DNA of 14,617 bases from Spirogloea muscicola (GCA_009602725.1 WELB01000165.1:658-15274), one strand, 5' to 3'; positions 1-10,410 are shown, counted from the stretch's first letter. Numbers and translations are program-made. The notes: generated by a model from the letters alone, not told the origin.

Positions 1-946
1 CGGCGCGGGCGGCGGCCACACCGCCGTGCCCGTGGCCGACGGCGGCGCGGCCGACGGCCCGGGCTTCCTCGGGCAGCTGGCGCAGCGCGACTTCCGTGCC
101 GCTGTCGTGGACAAGGCGCTGGGCACGACGGAGCAGACCAACGAAATCCTGCTCACCAAGGTCCGCGAGCGCATGGACAGGTGCGTGCGCCCGGCCGTCC
201 GCCGGTCTCCCACTGAGAGGCCCAACTTTGCTGCCACTTCTCGTTCCACAATGCTCGTCATGCGATGGTGGAATTGCGTCGTCGGAAGCTCTCTGGTGAG
301 GATGTCGGAGCTGGGGCGCGGCATTCGCTCGCCGACGAGCCATTCCGCGGCAGCCGCTGGCAACGGGTGGTGTGACACGAGTCCCTCACACTGGAGCCTG
401 CCGCCTCGGCGTGCCGGTGCATTGCAGGGCGGGCGTGGAGTTTCCCAAGGTGCAGGTTCGATTCGAGAACCTGGCCATCAATGCCGGCATTCAGGTCGGG
501 GACAGGAACCTGCCGACGCTCGTCAACGCGACGCTCAACCTCTTCGAGGTCACAGCCTGAGCAGCCCTCCCCCTGCTGCTTCCAAGATGCCGCTTACTGA
601 CAGGCTTGCATTTGGCACGAGTTAGGATGCGTGAGAACGAGGAGTATGACCACAATTAGACTCTGTGCATGCCCATGTCTGCCCCTTCAATGGTCTGTCC
701 CAAGCTGTGGACGGTTGTCTATGAGGCGTATGGCGTGCTGCTCCTGAACAGCGCCACAGCTGAGGCAGCTGCTCTGTCTTCCGGTGGGCTCCATTGCATC
801 TTTCCGCTCGAGTACCACTGACTGGGCCCAATTGATGCCTGTATTCTGTGCTTGCAGAATCTCCTGATCAAGACCAGGCTACTCAAGGACAACAAGCGAG
901 ACTTCCCCATCCTCCACAGTATCAGTGGGACGCTGGTTCCCGGCAG
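1..946 (+). other. N-terminal PDR extension (exons 1-3)
   Basis: Exon 1 ends in a helical stretch ([24 protein letters not shown]) that matches the plant PDR pattern ending in LL.K.R.R.DR. Exon 2 follows with [17 protein letters not shown] and [10 protein letters not shown], equivalent to the family's VG(I/V)..P.(I/V)EVR(Y/F)E.L segment. Exon 3 ([17 protein letters not shown]) leads into NBD1. Upstream of the helix the protein is Gly/Ala-rich (about 20 residues, very GC-rich DNA), as expected for a disordered N-terminus. No start codon is visible, so translation begins outside the window. Confidence 0.9.
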
Positions 947-3900
947 GTCAGTCAGGCTGTCTCTCCACCCATTTGCCTGCTTGCACCGAAGCCAAAGATC
1001 TTTTACAACTTCAATTTGGACCCAAGCATGAGACCCAAGCATGAGAGTGTGACCTTGTTGACAGGCTTGCAGCTGCTGTAGGCCGTGCCTGCATTTCACC
1101 TTTTGCCGAGTCTTTCGGATGAATTGGAGCTATGCTGACTGAAGACAAAGCTCTCCGCTGTCACCAACCTTCGGCTTGCGCAGGATGACGTTGCTCCTTG
1201 GACCTCCAGGTGCCGGGAAGAGCACGTTAATGAAGGCACTGGCTGGCAAGCTCGACTCAGACCTCCATGTATGCCCCAGTCCCTATCTGCCTGGCTTGCA
1301 GCTTGCTGGTTGCTGAAGGCTGCAATTACGTACCACATATTTGGAGTCATTCGATGCACAGTTGATCAGCTTGCAAACGACGCTTCTCGCTGACTGCTTC
1401 AGTGAAATAGCAATCACCAGCCACCATCTGGAGGGGAAGTTCCAGGTGATGCTGATACCATCCTCCCACGCCTGTGTGCTTGTGGTGCAGTTGACAGGAA
1501 GCATCACTTACAATGGACACACACTTAACGAGTTCATGCCCTCACGGACGGCTTCTTACGTGAGCCAGGATGACTTGCATATTGGGGAGATGACTGTGCG
1601 CGAGACGCTGGATTTCTCCGCCCGTGTTCAAGGGGTTGGCCACAGAGCAAGTGGGTTTCCAAGGCTGAGTCCCTGCTCAAAGCAGCAGCTGACCTTCTCG
1701 GAAGCATTCACCCTGTAGCTTTCGTTGACAGCGCTTTCTTGTGCTTCACATGACAGCACTCCGTCAAGAGCTTGAGAAGCGGGAAGCGGAGTTGAACATT
1801 GTCCCAGACCCTGTGATTGCGGCTTACATGAAGGTGATCTTTGACATTGACTGTCACATGCAGTTTGCAGCTTCTTAGGTTGTAGTTGACCCAGTTGCAC
1901 GTTTCACAGTGCTCAATGTGGCCTTACTGGCTTATAAGAAATACTGATGGTTCATCTTCGCTCAGACCAACATCTTTGATCTGTACAAGAGACTGACGTC
2001 TTTGCAGACACCCACTGGATTGTTGGCCGGTTGTGCAGTATTGAGCTTGCATACCATCTGACTGCAAATATTGAACATGTCTGCTGCTCAGGGTGCTTCC
2101 TTGGCTGCACAACCAGCCACCGTGCAAAGTGATTACCTTATCAAGGTGCAGTTGGTGCTTTCTAGATGGACCTGTCAGTGTGATTTATTAATTTCAGATT
2201 GCAGGCAGCTGCTGGCATGTAAATTGCCAGTTTCAAGTTCTGCATCAGTCTTTGTCTTATTTTGCTGCACATGACATGCATTGGCATCTGTAGGCAAAGG
2301 GCCTCCTTCCTCATGCTACTCCTGTTTTTGCAGATGTTGGGCCTAGATGTCTGCCAGGACACAGTTGTTGGGAATGAGCTTCTCCGAGGTATCTCGGGAG
2401 GGCAAAAGAAGCGTGTCACCACTGGCGAGCAGCTGGTGGGGCCCAGACAGGTCCTCTTCCTGGACGAGATATCCACAGGCCTTGATTCGTCCACCACTTT
2501 CCAGATCACACAGAGCATGGGGCACTGGACGCGCAAGCAGAATGCCACGGTTTTGATTGCCCTGCTGCAGGTTTGCTCGCCTCACTAGCAAGGATGACTG
2601 CCAGTAACGTTCACCAGTGAAGCTTCCATCCATTTGTAGGCCTCTTAATTGGAGGTTGTCATGTTGTAGTTAACAAGAAGGCAAGAAGTGAATGCAAGAA
2701 TTGCAGTCTATGGTTGCTGAAGACAATTACTGTAGTATTAGTGCCTATCATTGGTCACCAAAAGGGGCTCGCACAGCCAGGAATCAACCTTCTTATGGCT
2801 GTCAAGCTTTTGCTGGCAGCCTGCTCCGGAGACGTATGACCTTTTTGATGACATCATCCTACTATCAGAAGGTCACATTGTCTACAATGGACCTAAGGAG
2901 CATGTCCTTGAATTCTTCACTCAGATGGGTTTCAAATGCCCTGCTCGCAAAGGAGTTGCTGACTTTTTGCAAGAGGTAATTAGAGCTTCTAATCTGTCTT
3001 CTTGGCAGGAAATTACTCAGATTAGCAGCTACCATAGTTTGTGTTGTTGCTGTGGAACCCAATAGTGGTAGCATGTATATGTAAGTACACTGGGCAATGC
3101 CTCCATCGGTGTCTGACTTTGAGACACCTCTGCATGGCCCTGTCTCCCTGCAGGTCACCGGGTTGAAGGATCAACGCCAGTATTGGGCAGACAAGCGGGC
3201 TCCTTACCGGTATGACATGACAAAGTTCTGTGGTGCCCCTTGGGCTTACCTGAATTGTAGTCACTACTGACAACTGCAACTTAGGCGGAGTAGCAACATT
3301 GGATGCTCACTTTGGGCAGTGCCCCAGTCATAACACAGCCAGAAAGTGTGACAGTCTCCTCAAGCATGCATATGAGCTGCACTGCTCAATTGAACACCTT
3401 CTGACAGTGTGCTCTGATGTTTATGCCACAGATATGTAGCTGTGAAGGACTTTGCCGATGCTTTTGAAACCTTCTCAGTTGGTCAGGAGAATAGGGCATT
3501 ATTGAACACTCCTTATGATAAGAGTCAGAGTCCACCTGGAGCCCTTGGTACGGCCAGATGGGGGGTGCCAGAGACGGAGCTTTTCAAAGCCGTCTGTGCC
3601 CGGGAGTTTCTGCTCATGAAGCGTAACTCTATCTTCTACATTGCCAGCACAATTCAGGTGTGCTAACACCTTAAATTTCATGAGAAGATGGTGCTGTGTC
3701 AACAACCTGCAGGAAGACAGCTTATAGACTTGAATTAGCTGTGGGGTTGGTTGTGCATCATAAATGGCTGCACTCCAGCTGTGACTTACAGGTGTGAGCT
3801 CATGGGGCACATTGGCGTGTGACAGATTATTATCCTCGCAGTTGTCACTTTCACCTTGTTCTTCCGTACGAGGCTCCATCAGACCATCAAGGAAGGGAGC

Positions 3901-6900
3901 TTCATTCTAGGCGCTTCTTCTTTGGAATGCTTATGATGCTCTTCAACGGCCTGGCTGAGATGTCTATGATGGTTCAGGTAAGGCTTTCTTTGGTGGCTAA
4001 GCAGAGCTTTCTACTAGACAGCCCAGGTCTTGAATCTGCAAGACAATTGCAGGTCGCCGCTGGTGGTCAGGTGCTTTACCATCCTTTAGTCAGGCCATCA
4101 GCATTGTGCTCCTTGTTAATGCATTAGCCAACTGTGTGGTTGCCCTGGTCTGCAGAGACTACCAGTTTTCTTCAGGCAACGAGGAGACTTCTACTTCCCC
4201 TCGTGGTGCCTCATTGTACCCAGCTGGGTTCTCACCTTGCCGTTCTCTGTGTGGGCGTCATTCCTTTGGACAGTTCTTATATACTGGACCATTGGCCTGG
4301 CACCTGATGCTGGACGGTCCGCATATTTTCTCCTTTGGCATCTTTTAATGTGCTGCACACAAATTAGACTCAAATGGCCATGGCTACAGGCTGCATTCGC
4401 AGACACAACGTGTCGAACTGTTGTTGTACATTCTGCAGCATATGCTCTGTTATCAGGGAGCTGTGTAGGGAGCAGTCATACTATGGAAGGCTGTGACTGA
4501 TTGCCCAAGGCCTGATCTGTCCTTGTCCCGGACTTTACCCACTGCTGCGCAGGTTCTTCCGTCATGTCCTCATACTATTCCTTATTCATCAGTGTTCCTG
4601 TGCTATCTTCAAGGTCATTGGTGCATTGGCTCGGACAATGACTATTGCCAATACCTTTGGCGGGTTTGGCCTTCTGGTCGTCCTGATTATGGGCGGCTTC
4701 GTGCTTGCAAAGCGTACTTCCTCCACCCACTTTACGAGACTGCCTATTTTGCAATTTAGCAATGGCAGCTCAGTGTATCAGACAATCACAATGAAGCGCA
4801 GTGTATAGCAGCGGACAGTATGTTGCAATGGCATCAACAATGTCAGCCTAAGGCTTACTTTCTGTTCGATTGCAGCTGATATTCATCCTTGGTGGATCTG
4901 GGGATACTGGTGCTCACCCTTATCATATGCTCAGAATGCATTGGCCGTTAATGAGTTCCTGGATCCTCGCTGGAATGGGGTGAGTCTAGCCTGCGGTCCT
5001 TCTAGCACAAATATAAGAGGCAAGACGCGATGCACCTCTTTAAGCTGAACTGTGGAGGCCGCATGGGCGGTTTGTTTTGAAGAAGAATGCAAGTTGAATG
5101 GTCGTGGCAAGTGGTTGCTTGTGGAGTCTTGTTCCTGACACCTAGATGTAAATGTCATTCTGATGTCCAGCCAGCAGGGAGGGGCTATCAACCAAATCAA
5201 AGCATTGGGTATGCTGTGCTGCATGGGCGTGGCTTATACACTCGAGGCTTCTGGTACTGGATTGGATTTGCTGCTCTGATTGGTTTCATCATAGTTTTTA
5301 ATCTGATTTTGATTGTCGCACTTCAATTTATCCAGCGTAAGTGACTCCATCCGCTCCAGGGAGCTCCTGAATGGACATCTGAAGCATGGTCTCATTTGCG
5401 GGTCCATATGAGCATCAAAAAACTCCTAAGGCTGCTGAGACATTGAATGATGACATGTGCAGTACAGAGTTACAGAAATTAGTCGCCATACTCAGCAATA
5501 GTGCTTGCCAATCGTGGCTTGTGCTTACTGCTAAGTTGGACTGTCTGTACAGCATTGGCCGGAGCTCAAGCGCAATACTCTGAAGAGCAGCTGATGGCAA
5601 AGGAGGCAAATAGGACCGGCAAGGACGTCGACACCATTCTACAGCCATCAAAGCGATCAGGAACAGGTGCTATATCAAACAGACTGGAGCAGCTTAGCAA
5701 GATTGGGCAGAAGAGCACTCTGGGCCAGATGAGCAGCTTGAGCGGGGGGAACAGCAGCCTGGGACAGAACAGCAGCCTCACCCCGGAAGAAGCTGGGCAG
5801 CAGAAGCGCGGCATGGTCCTGCCCTTTGTGCCGCTCGCCCTGTCCTTCAGGGACGTCAACTACTTCGTCACGCTGCCAGGGGTACGAGGCCCACAATGCT
5901 GCCAAGCTTTTGCTCTTAGACCATCTGAATCCACAGTCTGTCTGTCAGGCCTGCTGTTTGGGCCTTATTGGATCACAGAGTATCAGGAGAAGAGACAGCC
6001 GTTTGTCTGTCATTCAGAAACCCTGGGATCTGGATATTGCATTGTCATGTTGTAAGCCTCAAGCTGCTTATACTCTGTCAGGCTCCTAGGTGGCATTGTT
6101 CTCACTCAGGAGCTGTGACCTGTGATACCTGCTCATCTGCCCACTCAGGAGATGAAAGCAGCTGCCACGCCGGAACAGCTGGAGAAGGGTCTGCAGCTGC
6201 TGAGAAATGTCAATGGTGCTTTCCGCCCTGGCATTCTGACCGCGCTTGTGGGCGTAAGCGGAGCGGGCAAGACCACGTGAGTTGCAGTTAGTCATGCAGA
6301 CCTTTAACAGGTCCCTCCAAAACAACACTTCTGCTCTTTGCTGCACACAGTACACAGATGCAGTAATAATGCAGGCCCAGCACGGCTTAGTCCGTTCCTT
6401 GTTGCTTGGTCGTCTGCGCAGGTTGATGGACGTACTCGCAGACAGGAAGACTGGTGGTACCATCGAGGGTGATGTCAGAGTTTCTGGGTATCCCAAGAAG
6501 CGTGAGACATTCGCTCGCATCGCTGGATACTGCGAGCAGAATGACATCCATTCCCCTCAGGTGACAGTGCGAGAGTCACTGAAGTTCTCAGCCTGGCTAC
6601 GTCTCCCTGCCGATGTGGATGTCGAACTTCGCGAGGTGAAGTATCTCCTTGCATCTCTCCTCGCACAAAGCTTCGTGGTTCCAATGAGAGTCGTCGGCAA
6701 ATCATACAGCCCTGTTAGTAGGCTAAAATGTTTGCGTCACAAATGCTTTGAAGTCTGTGAGTGTCGCTGAGTGCTCTTTGTGCAAAGAGGCGCGAGATCA
6801 TATGAACAAATTAGCCTGTTATGCACAGGTTAATTTGTTCATTCATTTGTTGCAAGTGGAGAAATAGGAACGCACATAAAGCTTTCACCTGCAATGTTGC

Positions 6901-9900
6901 ACGTGTGCCACATATATCTGATGCATTGTCCGCTCTTCCTACTTGACAGGCCTTTGTAGACGAGGTCATGGACTTGGTTGAATTGACGCCTCTGAGGGAT
7001 GCACTGGTTGGACGGCCTGGCCAATCGGGTCTCTCGACTGAGCAGCGCAAGCGGCTCACGATTGCAGTGGAGCTGGTCGCCAATCCATCCATCATTTTCA
7101 TGGACGAGCCTACATCTGGTCGACATACAGCAAATCCTCTTTGCTTCAGGCTTGGCTCATGCCTTTGCAGACTGCTTATGAGAGCAGATTGAGGAGCCAT
7201 ACTTCGTATAACGTCGTTTCGCTTGTAGCAAATTTTTCTTTGGCATGATGATGGAATCTGCATTTGTATACAGGTCTGGATGCTCGTGCCGCTGCTATTG
7301 TGATGCGCACTGTGAGGAACACTGTCAACACCGGCCGCACAGTGGTTTGCACAATTCATCAGCCGTCAATTGATATCTTTGAGGCCTTCGACGAGGTGAG
7401 AGATTTCCTACAGTGATGTCCTTGTCTCTTCTTAATTGCTGCTGGCTTCTGACAAGTGTGTGCACACAGTGAGCAAGTGTAATTTGATGCTACTTCTGCT
7501 GTAAGTTGAGGATATGTGCAATGTCTCTGTGTTTTTCCAGCTTTTACTGATGAAGCGTGGAGGTCAGGTCATTTACATGGGTCCGTTGGGTCGACACTCT
7601 GCACAGCTTGTTGCTTACTTTGAGGTGACTATGCAGATGCACTCTTGTTATTATATGCAGCAGCACGTGCTCGATGTGAGTAGATGTCAGGAGAGACCCC
7701 TCTCCCTTATCAACAACTTGCTGTGTGGCAGGCAATTCCTGGCGTACCCAAGATACGAGATGGATATAATCCGGCCACTTGGATGCTTGAGGTGTCAACC
7801 ACCTCTGCAGAGCAACACCTTGGTGTTGATTTTGCAGAGGTCTTCAGAAACTCTGAGCAGCACAGGTATGCCCGTCTCGCATGTCTCTCCTATCACCAGC
7901 AAAAACCGTGGAGAAATCCAATGAGATATGGTCAATCACGGCAACATTTGACAAGCATGATTACAGCAGCCGCATGTCAGAACCTGTTTCAAGGATGCAT
8001 CAAGCTAGGCCGGTAACACTGATTTCTCGATGCTCATGTGCTTTCAACCAGCCGTCTGATGAAGATTATTGAGGACTTAAGTGTTCCCCCTGAAGGCCAC
8101 AAAGACCTTTCCTTCCCTTCCATATACTCTCAGTCTTGGCCAGTACAATTCACAGTAAGCCACCTTCTCTCATAGATGTAGGTCATAAATATAGTCTCTA
8201 AGAGGTCGGATCCTGGAATCTGAAGTCATGCATGATCTATGCTACATGCGCTCACAAGTGCATGTTGCTCAAGTGTGAATGCTTAGTCATGTAGATATAT
8301 ACTCAGGAATATTGAGCAATATGTGCTAAGAACCACTGGGGGTTTGACAGGCCTGCCTCTGGAAGTGGAGACAAACATACTGGCGGACACCTGAATACAA
8401 TGTGGTTCGGTACTTTTACACACTCACGGTCGCGCTGTTGATAGGCACCATCTTCTGGAACCTTGGATCGAAAAGGTATTGGAATGATGACAAGTACCTG
8501 CTGGTACAATGTTTCTTGCTGTTGCATAGATCTTGATGTGCTCACTGTCATGATCTTGTGATGTTGCGGTTGCTGCTACGTCATCCTATAAGGAGAGCAC
8601 CTCAGGGGGTCGGGAGCGTGTTTGGTTTGGAATCCTTGCAGGAGCACGCAGCAGGATGTTCTCAATGTGATGGGAGCTCTGTACGCAGCATCGCTCTTCC
8701 TCGGCTGGAGCAATGCCGCTAGTGTGCAGCCCATTGTTTTCATAGAGCGGCCTGTCTACTATCGCGAGCGGGCTGCTGGGATGTACTCAGCACTGCCTTA
8801 CACACTTGCACAGGTGTGCCCATTGCTTATCCTACATTGCAGCTCCTTGACGTGTTGATGCACACTGCTAAGTGACACACGTGTCTCTTGCTAATTGCAC
8901 AGACAATCAAAGTCCGCATGTGTATATGTCTGGCAGGCAACTATGGAGATCCCATACGTGGTGATCCAGAGCATCCTCTACGCCTTGGTCACGTACGCCA
9001 TGGTGCAATTCCAGTGGACGGCGGAGAAGTTCTTCTGGTATCTGCTGTTCACCTTCCTGACCCTCTGGTACTTCCTGCACTATGGTATGATGGCCATCGC
9101 CATCACTCCCAACGAGCAGCTGGCAGCTGTGCTCTCTGCGTTCTTCTTCTCCTGGTGGAATCTGTTCTCGGGCTTCCTCATCCCCAGGCCAGACATGCCA
9201 CGCTGGTGGACTTGGTAAGCTTCTGCACCTCCTCTTTGCCCAATTCGTGCATCTGGCTTGATCATTTGGCTCTTGTCAATGGATTGCTTGTCAATGGATT
9301 GCCTTTCCTTCACAATCTTCGCTTTAAGTTGTACAAGCTTCTCAAGAACATGTTTGATGGTAAGCTGGCTGTGTCGCGTACTACAGGTACTACTACCTCA
9401 ATCCTGTGGCCTGGACACTGTATGGGCTTATTGGTTCTCAGCTAGGAGACGTGACGACCACAATTACTGCTCCCGGACAGGATGACACAACCGTGAAGCA
9501 CTTTTTGTCTTCATACTTCGGGTTTGAGGTATGCGTCCTGCAAAATCAGCTGTCCACTGGTCAGGAATGCCTTGTATTGCTTGCCATGTCAAGCTTGCTC
9601 ATAGGGTGGATATGGTTGAACTCAAGCTTTTGCAGGATAAGCCTATACTTTGATCCGCATGTACCTTGAGCTGCCATCCTTCATCAGCCTTTTAGCTTGT
9701 TCAGCAGAAGTCCTACTAGAACCCCCCCTCCCCAGATTGTCAGGTACTGTCTTAGTCCAAGTCGAGACACTGATCAACTTAGTTTGTGCATGCCAGCATA
9801 ACCTGCTTGGAGCTGTTGCGGCTGCGCTCCTTGGATTTGTTTTCGGGTTCTGGTTGATTTACGCATATGCTGTCAAGACTCTCGTTCTGCAGTCCCGGTA

Positions 9901-9901
9901 G
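1..9901 (+). CDS. Full-size PDR/ABCG-type ABC transporter, 29 exons, 5' partial, one frameshift
   Basis: This is an ATP-driven membrane exporter of the pleiotropic drug resistance subfamily. Family members sit in the plasma membrane or other membranes and move hydrophobic compounds; the substrate here cannot be told. The order is N-terminal extension, NBD1, TMD1, plant-PDR segment, linker, NBD2, TMD2. The spliced frame has about 1,430 codons, close to the roughly 1,420-1,450 residues of plant PDRs, so only a short N-terminus is missing upstream. The GTG at 26 is not a start: the frame is open to the window edge. It ends at TAG 9899-9901 after a hydrophobic C-terminus (FWLIYAYAV...LQSR). All 28 introns are GT-AG, 106-314 nt long. 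All exons join in frame except exon 12, which lacks one base near 3913. Phrases such as [52 protein letters not shown] and [15 protein letters not shown] are near-diagnostic of plant-type PDRs. The family call is very secure; function of this copy depends on the frameshift. Confidence 0.96.
1020..1045 (+). repeat. 13-bp tandem duplication in intron 3
   Basis: Two perfect adjacent copies of ACCCAAGCATGAG are present. They lie in the intron between the N-terminal extension and NBD1, well away from both splice sites, so no coding effect is expected. Probably a slippage duplication. Confidence 0.9.
1184..2975 (+). other. Nucleotide-binding domain 1 (exons 4-9)
   Basis: Walker A (GPPGAGKST) is at 1200-1226. 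The Q-loop region is [16 protein letters not shown] in exon 5. The ABC signature ISGGQ is at 2391-2405. Walker B (VLFLDEI) is at 2451-2471, with the catalytic Glu present and the D-loop STGLDSS following. The position that is usually the switch histidine reads LLQ at the end of exon 8, followed by [11 protein letters not shown] in exon 9, so no His is present. The same substitution is usual in plant PDR NBD1. The block ends with the PDR-typical KGVADFLQE. Lysine and glutamate are intact, so ATP binding is expected. Confidence 0.95.
3432..5336 (+). other. Transmembrane domain 1 and plant-PDR associated segment (exons 11-16)
   Basis: Exon 11 carries the cytosolic approach ([16 protein letters not shown]) and the first coupling region ([16 protein letters not shown]). 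Exons 12-14 encode hydrophobic helices ([54 protein letters not shown]). RLPVFFRQR in exon 13 is the conserved loop. Exon 15 gives WWIWGYW and ALAVNEFLD, the plant-PDR associated motif. Exon 16 gives TRGFWYWIG and the last helix of this domain. The helices are contiguous with the family apart from the one-base loss in exon 12. That loss would end translation at the TGA at 3931-3933 unless the base is really present. Confidence 0.92.
3910..3915 (+). other. One-base frameshift in exon 12
   Basis: The frame entering exon 12 at 3826 reads family-like sequence up to SFILG (Gly codon 3910-3912). The family-like sequence then continues as FFFGMLMM from 3915 in a different frame. Only two bases (3913-3914) lie between them, where the family has one residue, usually Ala (GC plus a lost third base). 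Exon 12 is 152 nt where 153 is needed. No alternative splice site at either end repairs both halves. The next stop in the entering frame is the TGA at 3931-3933. The cause may be a sequencing error, an assembly artefact or a real mutation. Confidence 0.88.
5553..5881 (+). other. Interdomain linker with Ser/Gly repeat (exon 17)
   Basis: This single 329-nt exon, the longest in the gene, joins the two halves. It contains [15 protein letters not shown], equivalent to the family's SEE.L..K.AN.TG. A low-complexity stretch at 5711-5779 follows, with short imperfect units of the form S-(S/T)-L-(G/S)-(G/Q). The exon ends in the conserved [15 protein letters not shown] and [10 protein letters not shown] entry to NBD2. 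The linker is expected to be cytosolic and flexible. Ser/Thr density there is compatible with phosphorylation, which is inference only. Confidence 0.9.
6149..7865 (+). other. Nucleotide-binding domain 2 (exons 18-23)
   Basis: Walker A (GVSGAGKTT) begins at 6251 and is split by intron 18 inside its last Thr codon (6275-6276 and 6422). [16 protein letters not shown] in exon 19 is the Q-loop. The signature is the PDR-type LSTEQ at 7031-7045. Walker B (IIFMDEP) is at 7091-7111. The D-loop (SGLDARAAA) spans intron 20, and the switch His of TIHQPSID is at 7357-7359. Exons 22-23 give [17 protein letters not shown] and [11 protein letters not shown]. All catalytic residues are present, so this is expected to be the main hydrolytic half, as in other PDRs. 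Confidence 0.95.
6802..6842 (+). repeat. Hairpin-forming inverted repeat in intron 19
   Basis: The left arm (6802-6819) pairs with the right arm (6825-6842) around a 5-nt loop. All 18 positions pair in the transcript, one of them a G-U pair (6814 with 6830). It sits inside intron 19, the longest intron of the gene (314 nt). It could be a miniature transposon relic or a structural intron element; nothing here decides between them. Confidence 0.85.
8052..9901 (+). other. Transmembrane domain 2 (exons 24-29)
   Basis: Exon 24 is the connector ending in YSQSWPVQF. Exon 25 has the conserved [16 protein letters not shown] coupling helix and the first membrane helix. Exon 26 has [10 protein letters not shown] and [16 protein letters not shown]. 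Exon 27 carries several helices, including [15 protein letters not shown] and the [10 protein letters not shown] turn, then [17 protein letters not shown]. Exon 28 has [21 protein letters not shown] and a polar loop. Exon 29 holds the last helix and stop. No lesion was seen in this half. Confidence 0.94.
9272..9301 (+). repeat. 15-bp tandem duplication in intron 27
   Basis: Two perfect adjacent copies of CTTGTCAATGGATTG are present in intron 27 (9215-9386). The repeat is away from the splice sites. A recent duplication is likely, because the copies have not diverged. Confidence 0.92.
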
Positions 9902-10410
9902 AGGTAAGCTTCCCTGGATGTTGCCTTTATTAAGGAATCGAAGCTCTGTACATTTGCCTGATAGTCTGATGCATGGAGACTGCGGCATGAGCAGCAGTCA
10001 GCTTTTACCACATGAATGGGGTGCTTACACACATCTGTGCATTGAGAACAGCACTTGAGGCTTTCGTGGCACGAAACTTCTGAGGCCTCCCGCCTTGACT
10101 GGAAGCAAGCTTAGCAGAGCTCTTCTTCCAAGCAAGAGCTGATGCGGAGGCTCGGGCAAGATTGCAAGATCCTGGGCTTTTTAAGTTATACTGTTATTGC
10201 AGATTCCCTCCTGTCACTGTCCTTCCGCTTGACTTCATGAGGGTACAATGAATTATCATGCCTGACCTGGTCTGCCTTTGCTGTAGAAGTGGCTGGTCAA
10301 CTTCGCTTTCCAGTCTAAGACAGAGTTCTTCTCCCTGCCTGCGGCTGCGCATTTAGCGCTTGCTTTTACATAGACCTAGTAGCTCAGACGTTATGTAATA
10401 TAACATAACT
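9902..10410 (+). other. 3' UTR of the PDR transporter, possibly with one intron
   Basis: A GTAAGC donor begins at 9904, two bases after the stop codon. A TTATTGCAG acceptor ends at 10202. This would give a 299-nt intron, within the size range of the coding introns. The first TGTAA after the stop is at 10394. No coding potential was seen in this stretch. Confidence 0.5.
10390..10409 (+). terminator. Candidate polyadenylation signal (TGTAA) in a short hairpin
   Basis: TGTAA at 10394-10398 is the usual chlorophyte polyadenylation signal. It is the first one downstream of the transporter stop, about 490 nt away. It overlaps a 7-bp inverted repeat (10390-10396 with 10403-10409) with an AT-rich loop. 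Cleavage would be expected some 10-20 nt further on. Confidence 0.45.

Larger units (their letters stand above)
1..9901 (+). other. Exon map of the PDR transporter
   Basis: Exons read by matching family sequence to GT-AG sites: <1-180, 428-548, 858-946, 1184-1268, 1491-1650, 1757-1833, 2092-2145, 2334-2570, 2820-2975, 3154-3209, 3432-3657, 3826-3977, 4156-4316, 4553-4713, 4876-4979, 5171-5336, 5553-5881, 6149-6276, 6422-6635, 6950-7118, 7274-7395, 7541-7624, 7732-7865, 8052-8154, 8351-8475, 8642-8813, 8937-9214, 9387-9528, 9797-9901. Frame 2 is used in exon 1. Phases of introns 1-28 are 2,0,2,0,1,0,0,0,0,2,0,0,2,1,0,1,0,2,0,1,0,0,2,0,2,0,2,0. Acceptors are mostly (T/C)GCAG. Donors are mostly GTGAGT, GTATGN or GTAAGN variants; weaker donors are GTCACA (549), GTCCGC (4317) and GTCGAC (7119). 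The least certain boundaries are the exon 7 and exon 16 acceptors, where the family is poorly conserved. They were chosen because only these keep frame. Confidence 0.88.

Noticed and set aside
26-625. Apparent 199-codon plus-strand gene starting at GTG 26
   Set aside because: Only the part up to 180 is coding (transporter exon 1). The rest is read-through of intron 1 and exon 2 in the wrong frame, and GTG is not expected as a eukaryotic start.
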